Source: Arthrobacter sp. Bz4 (lineage in GTDB: Bacteria > Actinomycetota > Actinomycetes > Actinomycetales > Micrococcaceae). Taken from it: a stretch of DNA of 64,000 bases. Shown piece after piece: positions 1 to 9,165 of the stretch. Every line of letters starts with the position of its first letter. The first letter of the stretch is position 1. The stretch lies in the NCBI RefSeq assembly GCF_003075455.1, contig NZ_QDAE01000014.1, forward strand, positions 1-64,000, written 5' to 3'. A model generated the notes under the pieces. It was not told the DNA's origin and did not search any database. It was given only the letters and a program-made list of their open reading frames with translations. A program made the position numbers and the translations under genes.

Positions 1-71
1 CCACGTCCGGGCAGACCCCCCATGCTCCGCCCGAACGTGGCGGGACTCGTCGAGAAATCGGCAAGTGGAGG

Positions 72-99
72 TCCCCTGGGCATTCTGGCACCCAGGGGA
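72..99 (-). terminator. hairpin downstream of the STAS-like gene
   Basis: A 9-bp perfect inverted repeat (TCCCCTGGG / CCCAGGGGA, 10-nt loop) lies 25 nt past the stop codon at 124 of the leftward gene. The position suits an intrinsic terminator. There is no clear T tract, so termination is inferred from the stem and its place only. Confidence 0.45.
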
Positions 100-123
100 A
101 GGCTTCTTCTGGGTTGCTTGCGG

Positions 124-450
124 CTAAAGAACATCGAGGCTGTGCTTCAGCGCGGGACAGGTAGGGAGATGAGCGGGCATCGTGATCCGGAGTTGGGGAT
201 CTGCCGCGACGGTCCCCGTGAGCGAGTAGGCCTCCAGCGAATGCAGTGCTTCGGCGTCGATGTGACGTGCGTGCGAGAGGTCAATCTGAACCGCGAGACT
301 TCCGGATAAGCCTTGAGCGCGGATGATTAGGGGGAGAAGCGCCTTACAGCCTTGAGGCGTCAGACAACCGGTAATCTGAACGGTCGCGCTGGCATGGTCG
401 ATCTCCAGCTTGATAATGACTCGCAATTTATGTTCCACGCATGGCTCCAC
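124..450 (-). CDS. STAS-domain-like protein (anti-sigma factor antagonist type)
   Basis: A small protein of about 108 residues. Its middle has the alternating beta-alpha pattern of STAS domains: a strand with ATVQITGCLT, a helix, then a strand with LAVQIDLSHARHIDAEALHSL, which resembles the segment after the phosphorylatable Ser/Thr in anti-anti-sigma factors. The frame stays open much further upstream (to 822), but that part lies antisense to the next gene and looks non-coding. I therefore chose the GTG at 450, which has an AGAAG-like site before it; a second GTG at 438 is possible. It is divergent from a GAF-ANTAR regulator, a common arrangement for small signalling proteins in actinobacteria. 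The family call is tentative; the coding call rests on the conserved-looking pattern. Confidence 0.5.
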   Translation of the reverse strand: MEPCVEHKLRVIIKLEIDHASATVQITGCLTPQGCKALLPLIIRAQGLSGSLAVQIDLSHARHIDAEALHSLEAYSLTGTVAADPQLRITMPAHLPTCPALKHSLDVL

Positions 451-646
451 AAGTTGATCTTCTTGCGGCCAGCTACTGGACCTAAGGGACAGCGTAGACG
501 CAAATACGCCAGGGCGGTAGCCCCGAGCACTGCAAAGTGCGCAGAAGTAGCCCACGCGTCTCTCCACGAGTTGATGTCCAATCGTGGTAATGACGGGGCT
601 TCGGACGATCTGTGGACTGGATTCACATAACGCGGGATACTGGGAT

Positions 647-1393
647 ATGGCGGAAAGCAGTACCGCACCGAACAGACTCGTTGGAGCTATCCCAAGCAGT
701 GTCGCTTTCGAAGACATGGCCGAGCAGATGAGTGAGTTCGCTCGTGTGCTGCAAGCCGAAGACGATGTGGAATCCCTCCTCGCGCATATGGTCAAGGCAG
801 CCATCGACCTGGTGCCGGGCACCGATGATGCCTCGATCAGTCTGATAACGGGACGACGGCGCGTAGAGTCCCGCGCCCCGTCGAGCGATCTCCCCCGACA
901 GGTTGATGCTCTGCAGACCCGGGTCGGTCAGGGTCCTTGCCTTGATGCGGTATTCGAACACCGCACCGTCAGTGTTCCGGATATGGCTCACGAAGACCGC
1001 TGGCCTCGTTTTGCTGAGGGGGCGATGAACCTCGGTGCTGCGAGTATGCTCGCTTTTCAGCTTTACGTGGAAGGGGACAACCTTGGGGCGATGAACCTCT
1101 ATAGCCGGCACACCAACGCATTCAATGCCGAATCGGAGGAAATTGGACTCTTGATTGCCGCTCACGCGTCGGTGGCTTTTGCGGAGAGCAAAAAAATGGA
1201 TCAGATGCATGATGCTCTTGCCAGCCGGGACACGATCGGCCAGGCTAAGGGGATTTTGATGGAGCGGTACGGAATCACTGGGAATCAAGCATTCATTCTG
1301 CTTGTGCGTTCGAGCTCGAATACCAATACCAAACTTGCCACAATTGCTGAATACCTCACGGGTACTGGAGAACTTCCACGCCGCAGTCGATGA
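647..1393 (+). CDS. GAF and ANTAR domain transcription antitermination regulator
   Basis: A protein of 248 residues. Residues about 25-170 form a GAF-type sensor domain (QTRVGQGPCLDAV and EDRWPRF are typical of actinobacterial GAF-ANTAR proteins). The last 60 residues form an ANTAR RNA-binding domain with the hallmark ASRDTIGQAKGILMERYG and a terminal KLATIAEYL helix. Such proteins bind tandem RNA hairpins and prevent termination; the GAF ligand is unknown. The ATG at 647 was preferred over upstream alternatives because the domain follows directly, though its ribosome site (GGGA) is weak. It converges on the USP gene ending at 1458. Two further GAF-ANTAR genes lie at 33.2-34.7 kb. Confidence 0.85.
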   Translation: MAESSTAPNRLVGAIPSSVAFEDMAEQMSEFARVLQAEDDVESLLAHMVKAAIDLVPGTDDASISLITGRRRVESRAPSSDLPRQVDALQTRVGQGPCLDAVFEHRTVSVPDMAHEDRWPRFAEGAMNLGAASMLAFQLYVEGDNLGAMNLYSRHTNAFNAESEEIGLLIAAHASVAFAESKKMDQMHDALASRDTIGQAKGILMERYGITGNQAFILLVRSSSNTNTKLATIAEYLTGTGELPRRSR

Positions 1394-1457
1394 GCTGGGT
1401 GATCGGCGGGCTCGTAGACAAGATTGGGGGATTCACCTGGGCCGAGAACAGGCTTCA

Positions 1458-2303
1458 TCAGCGGACGATGATGGTTGTCCCCTGGGCATAATGCAAGACC
1501 GCGTGCACGGTGGACCCGAGGCGAACGGTGAGGGTGTTGCGTCCCTTGGCGCCGACAACAACGCAGGAGGCCTTTTGTGCATGCAAAACGATATTCCTCG
1601 GCACAGTGGGTCCGTCCAACGAGTCTTCGACGATGGTGACATCGACGTCATCGTCCAGTAGATCGAGGGCCTGTTGGACGACTGGATCGTTCTTTGATTC
1701 TGAAACCGGTGGTCGCGTGATGGCGTATCGGCTGTAGGGACGAATATGCAGTAGACGTAGGGAGGTGTGGCGCGCTTTCGCCATATCCGCGGCAAACAGA
1801 AGGGCTTTGTCGCTTTGGGGCGAGCCGTCAATGGCGACGAGGATGCCCCTTTTTGCCAGTCGTTCTTTTCGTACGACGGCAACGGGGCAGGAGGCACAGG
1901 ATGCCAGGTGGAGACTGACTGATCCGATGAGCAGGCCTTTGAAACCGCCCAGTCCTCTGGACCCGGTGACAAGCAGAGAAGCGTCCGTGGAAGCTTTCGT
2001 GAGGACCTCGGAGGGGTGTCCAACAATCAGATGAGCGCTTGTGTTGACGTCTGGCTCGGCCTGTTTGGCGAGTTCCAACCCTCTGGCAGCAGTTCTTTCT
2101 GCTGCCCGCCGGGCACTGTCGGAGGCGTCGATGATCGAGCCAGGTCCGCCTGAATGAGACATTCCCATCCAGCAGTGCACGACGACGAGGGGCAGCCCGG
2201 TCGCAGCGGCGTGGTGCGCAGCCCACAAAACTGCACGTTCTGATGTGTCAGATCCGTCGTAGCCGACGAGAATCGGATGCTGCGGCGCCTCGTGGGTACT
2301 CAC
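1458..2303 (-). CDS. tandem universal stress protein (two USP domains)
   Basis: A 281-residue protein made of two UspA domains, residues about 8-145 and 150-281. The first keeps the ATP-binding signature G-x2-G-x9-GS (GSRGLGG, then LLIGSVS) and the start VGYDGSDTSE. The second has AIDGSPQSD, and its GAKGRNTLTVRLGS is a degenerate form of the loop. Paired-domain USPs are abundant in actinobacteria and are induced by hypoxia and stationary phase. The start is GTG at 2303. The gene is divergent from the P-type ATPase at 2586; the 282-bp region between them carries two dyads resembling DosR boxes, so joint control is plausible. Confidence 0.88.
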   Translation of the reverse strand: MSTHEAPQHPILVGYDGSDTSERAVLWAAHHAAATGLPLVVVHCWMGMSHSGGPGSIIDASDSARRAAERTAARGLELAKQAEPDVNTSAHLIVGHPSEVLTKASTDASLLVTGSRGLGGFKGLLIGSVSLHLASCASCPVAVVRKERLAKRGILVAIDGSPQSDKALLFAADMAKARHTSLRLLHIRPYSRYAITRPPVSESKNDPVVQQALDLLDDDVDVTIVEDSLDGPTVPRNIVLHAQKASCVVVGAKGRNTLTVRLGSTVHAVLHYAQGTTIIVR

Positions 2304-2457
2304 GCTGGCCCCCCACTGTGAGTTGGGCCAGTAGACTCCGGGCGAGGAATCATAGCTCTTTTCGCATGGGGTGGGATCAAAGTCGCGTTCACGATCAGTC
2401 CTTGACTGGTTGAGGGTCTCCTCCTTAGATCATGCCCTGGCTGAATTCGGGCAGGTA

Positions 2458-2471
2458 GAGCCTAAGGACCC
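2458..2471. promoter_or_regulatory. weak DosR-box-like dyad 1 before the P-type ATPase
   Basis: GAGCCTAAGGACCC matches 10 of 14 core positions of the mycobacterial DosR box (GGGACTWWAGTCCC). It is 115 bp upstream of the ATPase start. On its own it is weak; it gains interest only beside the second dyad at 2537. Confidence 0.25.
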
Positions 2472-2536
2472 CTTCTGGAAGGCCTTTACGGCGCACAGGA
2501 GCTCCCGCTGTCCTGTTGCAGTCAGTTGCTGCACTC

Positions 2537-2550
2537 GGTCCGAAAGTCCC
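2537..2550. promoter_or_regulatory. DosR-box-like dyad 2 before the P-type ATPase
   Basis: GGTCCGAAAGTCCC matches 11 of 14 core positions of the DosR box, with a perfect right half (AGTCCC). It ends 35 bp before the ATPase start codon. It shares CGAAAGTCCC with the stronger dyad at 40754, which precedes the HAD-GH65 gene. No DosR-type regulator gene is in the window. Confidence 0.35.
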
Positions 2551-2585
2551 TTGTCGGATAGCCAGTGTCCGAGAAGACTGAGCCT

Positions 2586-5273
2586 ATGTCAGCCCAGTTC
2601 GCGGCCTCCGCGCCGAGCTCAGCGACGCCGCCCTCATGGCACGCGTTGAATCCTCCCGAGGTCTTCTCGGTTTTGTCATCGGGCCCGCAGGGGCTCAGCG
2701 GTTCCGAGGCTACCCGCCGACTGGCTGAACTGGGCCCGAATGAGCTGAGCTTCGCGAAGGTGAGCCCCTGGTGGCGGATACTTTTTCGCCAGTTCATCAG
2801 CCCGCTGATTGGTATTCTGCTGGTGGCGGCTGTGGTGACCCTGGTTCAGCAGCACTGGGTGGACGCAGGCGCGATCTTCCTCATCCTGTGTATCAATGCG
2901 GCCCTGGGCTTTTTTCAGGAACGCAAGGCGGAGGAGGCCGTGCGTGCACTCCAATCGTTGGCCAGCCCGACGTGCCGGGTACTGCGGGACGGCACAGAAC
3001 AGGTAATCCCGGGGCGAGACGTCGTCCGCGGGGACGTGGTGCTGCTGGAGAGCGGCGAACGGGTATCGGCTGACCTGCGGCTTTTCGAAGCCAACGGACT
3101 GCAGGTGGATGAGTCGATGCTGACGGGGGAGTCCTTCGCCGCGTCCAAGCATACCGCTGCCCTGCCAGCAGACATCAGCGACGCCGACAAAACGAACGTG
3201 GCATTTAGTGGCACATTTGTTGGGAATGGCAGAGGCAAAGGCGTCGTGATTGCGACCGGGGCCAGCACTGCCCTGGGAGAGATCAACGCCCTCGTCCAGG
3301 GCCCAACCGGGAAATCACCGCTACAGCTGCTCACCCACAGCCTGGAGCGTCGGATCGGCCTGATTGTCCTCGCCGCGATTGTCTTCATCTTCATCGCCGG
3401 GCTGGTGCTAGGCAACGACGTCTCTACGATGTTCCGCACCGCTGTCGGACTGGCGGTTGCCAGCATTCCCGAGTCACTGCCGATCGTCCTGACGGTGGCG
3501 CTGAGCCTGGGGGTGTCACGGATGGCCCGGCGGAACGCGATTGTGCGCACTCTGCCTGCCGTTGAGACGTTAGGGTCCACCAATGTCATTGGTTCGGACA
3601 AGACCGGGACGCTCACCGAAAACCGGCTGACCGTGGAGAGGATCTGGACGAGTGACGGGACCGTGGATGTTTCCGCTGGGGACGACAGCGGATCAACGGA
3701 CTCGCCCTTGGTGCGTGCCGTCCTGCGCGCCGGTGCACTGACCAATGAGGCGACACTCTCCGCCGAAGACGATGACCTTGAATATTCAGGCGACGCGGTC
3801 GACGCGGCAATGGCCCTGACCGCCGTCGTCCGCGCCGCGATCAGTGAAGCGGAGCGCACAGCCGAACCGGCTGCCCATCAACCCTATGAACCTCACCTGC
3901 GCTATTCGCAGACCGTTCAGCAGGATGCCGCCGGGCGCCGGACACTGTACGTGAAGGGATCTCCGGAGGCAGTACTGGCTGGGGCAGTTGTTCTGGCGGT
4001 ACCCGGCGGAACCGTTCCTCTGGACGAGGCGCAGGTCCACGCGGCCAACGAAGCGATGGGCAGGGACGGGCTGCGTGTCATTGCCACTGGGTCCAGAATC
4101 CTCGCCGATAGCGAGGAACTGCCTTCACCTCTGCCGCCGCCCTCCGGTCTGACGTTTCTGGGGATGGAAGGAATGACTGATCCTCCGCGGGCCGGAGTAG
4201 CCGACGCCATTGTGAAATGCAGACGGGCCGGGATCAAAGTCATGATGATCACCGGGGACCATCCCGTGACGGCGACGGCCATCGCCGGCCGGCTGGGCCT
4301 CTCGACGGACAAACCCGCACTCACTGGCGCGGAAATGGCGGACCTGGATGATCAGATGCTCGCCGCCCGGATCCTACAGACGTCCGTTGCGGCACGGGTG
4401 TCCCCGGTGGAGAAGCTCCGGATCGTGCGCGCGCTGCAGGCCAACGGCAAGGTCGTCGCTGTCACCGGCGACGGCGTCAACGATGCCCCGGCTCTCAAGG
4501 CGGCTGCGATCGGCGTCGCGATGGGTAAGTCCGGAACCGACGTCGCCCGCGAATCCTCCGATGTCGTACTGACCGACGACAACTTTGTCACCATCGTGCA
4601 CGCCGTTGAAGAGGGGCGGGTTACGTTCTCCGCGGTCCGGAAGACCACTTTCTTCCTGCTCTCCACTGGTGCGGCCGCCCTGGTTGCCGTGACCTTGAGC
4701 GTTTTTGCCGAGGCACCCCTGCTGTTCCTGCCGGTCCAGATGCTGTGGATGAACGTGGTGACCAATGGCGCCCAGGACATCGCACTGACCTTCGAACCGG
4801 CGGAAGGTGATGAGCTCACCCGTCCGCCCCGCGCGCAGTCCGAGGGCATCCTTTCGCGCACCCTGTGGTTCCGGGCGGGGATCACCGGCTGCTGGATGGC
4901 GCTGGCCGTGACCCTGACTTTCATTGTGGCTCTACACAACGGGTACACGGAAACCCATGCCCGGACCTTCGCGCTGACGATGTTCGTGGTGCTTACCTTC
5001 TTTCAGGTCCATAGTTCGCGGGCCGAAAACAAGTCCTTCTTCCAGCTCCGGCTGCTAGCCAACAAACCTCTGCTCTTCACCTCCCTGGCGGCCCAGACAC
5101 TGCACTGGGCCGTGCAAACCTGGCCGGTCTCCGCGGACTTACTCGGGCTCACGCCCCTGCGTCCGTGGGAATGGCTCCTTTGCATCGGCATCGGCTCAAC
5201 GGTGCTGATCATCGTGGAGGCCGAGAAGGGCGTCCGGCGCTGGGCGCACCGCCACGACACGCCACCGGCATGA
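2586..5273 (+). CDS. P-type cation-transporting ATPase, type II (CtpF-like)
   Basis: An 895-residue type II P-type ATPase with all expected parts: a cation-ATPase N-terminal domain, an actuator loop with the TGES motif (MLTGESFAAS), the phosphorylated Asp338 in SDKTGTLTEN, an N domain with KGSPEAV, a hinge TGDGVND, and about ten membrane spans. M4 has PESLP where Ca2+ pumps have PEGLP. M6 has NVVTNGAQD where SERCA has N-x2-TDG. The M5 acidic residue of SERCA is not evident (LLSTGAAAL). The ion is therefore uncertain, with divalent cations such as Ca2+ possible. The ATG at 2586 follows GAGAAG at good spacing. The stop overlaps the GH65 start as ATGA. Mycobacterium ctpF is a DosR-regulon member of the same subgroup, by general resemblance. 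Confidence 0.9.
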   Translation: MSAQFAASAPSSATPPSWHALNPPEVFSVLSSGPQGLSGSEATRRLAELGPNELSFAKVSPWWRILFRQFISPLIGILLVAAVVTLVQQHWVDAGAIFLILCINAALGFFQERKAEEAVRALQSLASPTCRVLRDGTEQVIPGRDVVRGDVVLLESGERVSADLRLFEANGLQVDESMLTGESFAASKHTAALPADISDADKTNVAFSGTFVGNGRGKGVVIATGASTALGEINALVQGPTGKSPLQLLTHSLERRIGLIVLAAIVFIFIAGLVLGNDVSTMFRTAVGLAVASIPESLPIVLTVALSLGVSRMARRNAIVRTLPAVETLGSTNVIGSDKTGTLTENRLTVERIWTSDGTVDVSAGDDSGSTDSPLVRAVLRAGALTNEATLSAEDDDLEYSGDAVDAAMALTAVVRAAISEAERTAEPAAHQPYEPHLRYSQTVQQDAAGRRTLYVKGSPEAVLAGAVVLAVPGGTVPLDEAQVHAANEAMGRDGLRVIATGSRILADSEELPSPLPPPSGLTFLGMEGMTDPPRAGVADAIVKCRRAGIKVMMITGDHPVTATAIAGRLGLSTDKPALTGAEMADLDDQMLAARILQTSVAARVSPVEKLRIVRALQANGKVVAVTGDGVNDAPALKAAAIGVAMGKSGTDVARESSDVVLTDDNFVTIVHAVEEGRVTFSAVRKTTFFLLSTGAAALVAVTLSVFAEAPLLFLPVQMLWMNVVTNGAQDIALTFEPAEGDELTRPPRAQSEGILSRTLWFRAGITGCWMALAVTLTFIVALHNGYTETHARTFALTMFVVLTFFQVHSSRAENKSFFQLRLLANKPLLFTSLAAQTLHWAVQTWPVSADLLGLTPLRPWEWLLCIGIGSTVLIIVEAEKGVRRWAHRHDTPPA

Positions 5274-7822
5274 CTAGAACCCCGCCCCACGGCGAGACGG
5301 CCCCTGACCACCCGGATCACGGCTCCGACGCCAAAATATCGGCGTGGGCCGGCTGCAATTCCGGCAGCAGCCAATGGCTTCTGAGCTACGACGGTTTCGA
5401 TCCAGTGACCGAAGGCTTGCGCGAGAGCCTTTGCACGGTCGGTAATGGCTACTGGGCTACCCGGGGAGCAGCGCCAGAAGCCGACGCGGACGCTGTGCAC
5501 TATCCGGGAACCTACCTCGCCGGTGTGTACAACCGGGCGAGGACAGACCGGGCCTGGCACTCCGTTGAGGATGAACACATGGTCAATGCCCCCAACTGGC
5601 TACCCCTGTGGTTCAGGGTAGCCGACGGCAACTGGTTCCAACCGGGAACCGCCCACCTCCTTCGCTACCGTCAAGAGTTGGACCTACGAAGAGGTGTCCT
5701 GACCCGTGTCGTCCGGTTCCGAGATGACGCAGGAAGAACCACCAAGGTCACATCACTGCGGTTCGTGTCTCACGCGGCTCCGCACATTGCCGTGCTCAGC
5801 ACCACGTTTGAGGCCGAGGACTGGTCAGGTCCCATCACCGTACGGTCCGCGATTAACGGGCAGATTGCGAACCGGAACGTTGCCGCGGACCGTTCGCTAA
5901 CCGGCAACCATCTCATGCCTCGCCGGGTAGTCGAGCTCGATGGTGAGACCGTACTGCTCGATATGGAGACCACCCAATCTGGCATCCATGTGGCCACAGG
6001 CGCACGCACCCGGGCCTTCGACGGGGACAGCCCACTCACCCCAGACCGCCATTTCCTCTGCGATAACGCTGGCTGGGTAGCCCAGGAATTTATTCTGGAC
6101 GTGGAGCAGGGACATCCGACCCGCGTGGAAAAAGCCGCCGCGGTCTATACCTCACGCGACCGGGCGATAGCTTCCCCCGCCCGAGCGGTGACTAATGCCC
6201 TGCACCGCGTGGGCGATGCCGATGGGCTATTGGCCGCCCACGAGCAGGAATGGAATATTCTGTGGGAGTCGTTCGAGGTGTCACTGGACTCCGGCAAGAG
6301 GCAATCACTCGCGCTGAACCTGAACACCTTCCATGTCCTGCAAACAGTGGCTGCCGTCGACGTGGACCTGGATGCTGGCGTCCCGGCACGTGGCCTGCAC
6401 GGGGAGGGTTATCGCGGACACGTCTTTTGGGATGAGTTGTTCGTATATCCCATTCTCACCCTCCGCCGCCCCGATCTCAGCCGGGCGCTACTGGGCTACC
6501 GATACCGGCGTCTGGACGAGGCGCGCGCGGCAGCACTGGCTGCCGGTTTCGAAGGCGCAATGTTCCCGTGGCAAAGCGCCATTGACGGACGAGAAGAAAC
6601 GCCCACAGAGCTTTTCAACCCATATAACGATAAGTGGATGCCCGATAACTCGCAGCGACAGCGGCACGTGGGCCTCGCCGTTGCCTACAGTGTGTGGCAC
6701 CACTACCAGGCCACCGGCGACATTGCCTTCCTCATCCAGCAAGGCGCCGAGCTTATCTTGGATGTGTCGCGCTTCTTCGCCAGCCTATGTAGCTACGACA
6801 GCCGGGACGACCGGTACGACATCGAGGGCGTCATGGGCCCTGACGAATTCCACGATGGGTACCCGGGCTCTCCGGGGCTGGGCCTGCGCAACAATACCTA
6901 CACTAATGTGATGACCGCATGGGTCCTGCGCCGGGCAGTAGAGGTCTATGGACTACTCGAAAACCGGTACTGCGAACCTCTCCGAACCCGGCTCAACTTG
7001 GGGCCGGATGAAATCCAGCGCTGGAAACACATCAGCCGCCGACTGCGCGTTCCGTTTCACCCGGACGGCGTCCCGAGCCAGTTCGAAGGATACGAAAACC
7101 TGCCAGAATTCGACTGGCAGGGATACCGGGACAAATACGGATCTATCGGCAGGTTGGATCTGATCCTCGCGGCGGAAGGCGACAGCACCAATAACTACAG
7201 GCTCTCAAAGCAGGCCGATGTGCTGATGCTCCTCTATCTCTTCTCTGCAGAGGAACTTCGGGATCTGCTGCAGGATATGGGTTACCTCCTCCCACCGGAG
7301 GCAATCGTGCGCACTGTTGATTTTTACGGGTCACGCTCAACACATGGCTCAACACTGAGCAATGTGGTGCACTCCTGGGTAGAGGCCCGACGTGACCGGG
7401 AACGCTCCTGGACATTCCTCACCGAAACGCTTGAGAGCGACCTGGCCGATATCCAGGGCGGCACCACCAGGGAAGGAATCCATCTCGGAGCCATGGCTGG
7501 CTCAATCGACATGGTTATCCGTTGCTACACCGGGCTCGAGATCCGCGACAACATCCTGCGCATACACCCGGTGCTTCCAGCTCAACTAACCGGTGTCACT
7601 TTTTCCATCAACTACCGGGAACAGCCAATCCAGATCAACATCACACAGACCAGTGTTCGCCTAGCCCTGCGCGCCAGCGACACAAAACCTGTCAACGTCA
7701 TCATCGAGGGACTATCGGCAACCCTCTCACCCGGGCAAACGCGGACCTTTCCCCTTGGAACACCGCAGCAACGGCGGCTACCCGACGACGGGACAGCACA
7801 CTCCAAGGGGATCGGACTATGA
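5270..7822 (+). CDS. glycoside hydrolase family 65 phosphorylase (maltose/trehalose/kojibiose phosphorylase type)
   Basis: An 850-residue GH65 enzyme in the usual order: N-terminal beta-sandwich (YDGFDPVTEGLRESL, then GNGYWATRGA), an (alpha/alpha)6 barrel and a short C-terminal beta domain. The general acid is Glu526 in MGPDEFHDG. KQADVLMLLYLF and HGSTLSNVVHSW are the phosphate-binding segments, so it should phosphorolyse an alpha-glucoside to beta-glucose 1-phosphate. The sugar acceptor cannot be told from sequence. No signal peptide is seen; the enzyme is cytoplasmic. The ATG at 5270 overlaps the ATPase stop by 4 bp, and the gene's own stop overlaps the USP start by 4 bp, so the three genes are translationally coupled. 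Unlike the GH65 at 40863 it carries no phosphatase or mutase domain. Confidence 0.9.
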   Translation: MTRTPPHGETAPDHPDHGSDAKISAWAGCNSGSSQWLLSYDGFDPVTEGLRESLCTVGNGYWATRGAAPEADADAVHYPGTYLAGVYNRARTDRAWHSVEDEHMVNAPNWLPLWFRVADGNWFQPGTAHLLRYRQELDLRRGVLTRVVRFRDDAGRTTKVTSLRFVSHAAPHIAVLSTTFEAEDWSGPITVRSAINGQIANRNVAADRSLTGNHLMPRRVVELDGETVLLDMETTQSGIHVATGARTRAFDGDSPLTPDRHFLCDNAGWVAQEFILDVEQGHPTRVEKAAAVYTSRDRAIASPARAVTNALHRVGDADGLLAAHEQEWNILWESFEVSLDSGKRQSLALNLNTFHVLQTVAAVDVDLDAGVPARGLHGEGYRGHVFWDELFVYPILTLRRPDLSRALLGYRYRRLDEARAAALAAGFEGAMFPWQSAIDGREETPTELFNPYNDKWMPDNSQRQRHVGLAVAYSVWHHYQATGDIAFLIQQGAELILDVSRFFASLCSYDSRDDRYDIEGVMGPDEFHDGYPGSPGLGLRNNTYTNVMTAWVLRRAVEVYGLLENRYCEPLRTRLNLGPDEIQRWKHISRRLRVPFHPDGVPSQFEGYENLPEFDWQGYRDKYGSIGRLDLILAAEGDSTNNYRLSKQADVLMLLYLFSAEELRDLLQDMGYLLPPEAIVRTVDFYGSRSTHGSTLSNVVHSWVEARRDRERSWTFLTETLESDLADIQGGTTREGIHLGAMAGSIDMVIRCYTGLEIRDNILRIHPVLPAQLTGVTFSINYREQPIQINITQTSVRLALRASDTKPVNVIIEGLSATLSPGQTRTFPLGTPQQRRLPDDGTAHSKGIGL

Positions 7823-8705
7823 ACGCATTACGCCGGGTACTAGCCGGTATCGACTTCTCGGCCCGAGCCGATCGCGTGGCCCACAGGGCCGCCCTTATTT
7901 CGAAAGAAACTGGGGCCGGCCTGGACCTGTTTCATGCAGTAAACCTTTCAAGCCTGCACAGCTTCAGGCAGCTCGTCCCTAGGATCCTTGAGGGGCTGGA
8001 ACAGCGGGCTGTGAACACGCAAAGAGAACAATTGGCCACTCTGAGTAGGGAACTGGGCGAACGTCACAAAATCGTAGCCGGAGTCAGTGTCGCCACCGGC
8101 GACGCCTTCACCCAGATCGAAATATGCGCCGACGAGGTGTCCGCAGACCTAGTGGTCCTGGGGTCCCACGGAATCAGCGCCTTGCCCTTTCCCATCGTGG
8201 GTTCGACTGTAGCCAGGATGGCTGCAGCCAGCCGGCACTCCGTGTTGGTAGTCAAAGAGAAGCCGTCCGGTCCTTACCGGAACCTGCTCCTTCCGGTGGA
8301 CTTTTCCGCGCAGTCCGGACTTGCGCTGAGTGCAGCCTCGGCTGTAGCTCCGGAGGGGAATCTTATTCTGATGCATGCATACGGGGTGCCATTTGAAGGG
8401 AAGCTCCGGGCATCCCGAGACCTCGATGCGATCCTCGAACCGTTCCTGGCTACTGCCCAGAGGGAGCTTACCAGAAGATGCGAAAACTTCTCGAAACTGC
8501 CGGAGTGGCCGGACAAGTCTCTGAACTAGTCGCCGTGCATGGTGAGCCGCTGCCCCAGATCCTCGAACTGGAGAAGACACGTAGGTGTGACCTCATCATT
8601 ATCGGCCGGCGTGGCACGGTGCCACTGCTGGAACAGGTGTTCCTTGGAAGTGTCGCCAAACAGGTACTGGCGCTGTCACGTGCGGACGTGCTGATAGTCA
8701 GATAA
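7819..8705 (+). pseudogene. tandem universal stress protein, frameshifted (one base short)
   Basis: The ATG at 7819 overlaps the GH65 stop. Frame 1 gives 236 residues: a full N-terminal USP domain (LAGIDFSARADRV; GSHGISALPFPIVGSTVARM) and the start of a second (LLPVDFSAQSGLALSAA), then stops at 8529. The rest of domain 2 (VHGEPLPQILE; IGRRGTVPLLEQVFLGSVAKQVL) continues in another frame from about 8478 to 8705. One added base near 8485-8492 (ACTTCT to ACTTTCT, for example) gives a seamless 295-residue protein of normal tandem-USP length. Other single-base deficits in this window suggest an assembly indel, so the gene may be intact in the organism. Confidence 0.8.
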
Positions 8706-8745
8706 TGAAATGCCTGCCCGTGCTCGAACCCGGAACTGGATAGGA

Positions 8746-9135
8746 CTAGGCCAGTTCGTCCATGCGCCGGGCCAAGATGTCGTTCATCGCAAGCAGTCCG
8801 ACAAGTCGATTTCCCTCCACGACCACCAATCTGCTGAGCTGATACCGGCTCATGAGGGCGGCTGCTTGCCGTACGGACAGGTGTTCATTGATGGTGATCA
8901 CCGGGATGGTCGCTGCATCGTAGACGTTCAGTAGATCCACATCGCCCTCCTGCGCCACTACAGCGTCCAGCAGTTCTCTGTAGCCTAGGAGGCCATAGGC
9001 ATCGTGGTCGTGCTGACGGTCCACCACGAGGCTTTTCACCTGGCGTTCCCTCATTAGGGACAGCGCCTCGCGCAGTGTGCTGTAGGGCGAGATGGTGACC
9101 ACCTGGACCGCCATGACATCTTTGACAGTGAGCAT
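8746..9135 (-). CDS. CBS-domain-pair protein
   Basis: A 129-residue protein consisting of two CBS domains only. The first starts MLTVKDVMAVQVVTISPYSTLREAL; the second holds IPVITINEHLSVRQAAALMSRYQLSRLVVV and ends with LLAMNDIL. CBS pairs bind adenosyl ligands such as AMP, ATP or SAM. The frame opens at a TTG at 9150, but the ATG at 9135 has GAGGAGA at ideal spacing and begins the domain. It is the last gene of the DUF1538 / P-II-like / CBS operon, 30 bp after the P-II-like stop. A stand-alone CBS pair (hrp1, Rv2626c) belongs to the M. tuberculosis DosR regulon, a family-level parallel only. Confidence 0.88.
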   Translation of the reverse strand: MLTVKDVMAVQVVTISPYSTLREALSLMRERQVKSLVVDRQHDHDAYGLLGYRELLDAVVAQEGDVDLLNVYDAATIPVITINEHLSVRQAAALMSRYQLSRLVVVEGNRLVGLLAMNDILARRMDELA

Positions 9136-9165
9136 CTTTTTTCTCCTCAATCAGTAGCGGGCAGG

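Noticed and set aside
451-822. Upstream extension of the minus-strand frame that begins at 822
   Set aside because: It lies antisense to the GAF-ANTAR gene and reads as Ser/Arg-rich shadow sequence; only the part from 450 down looks like a domain.
2915-3859. Long minus-strand frame (314 codons) inside the P-type ATPase
   Set aside because: Composition is Ser/Thr/Arg-rich as expected for the antisense of a GC-rich gene; the plus strand carries all ATPase motifs.
8706-8745. Possible terminator between the convergent USP and CBS genes
   Set aside because: No inverted repeat of useful length is visible in the 40-bp gap.
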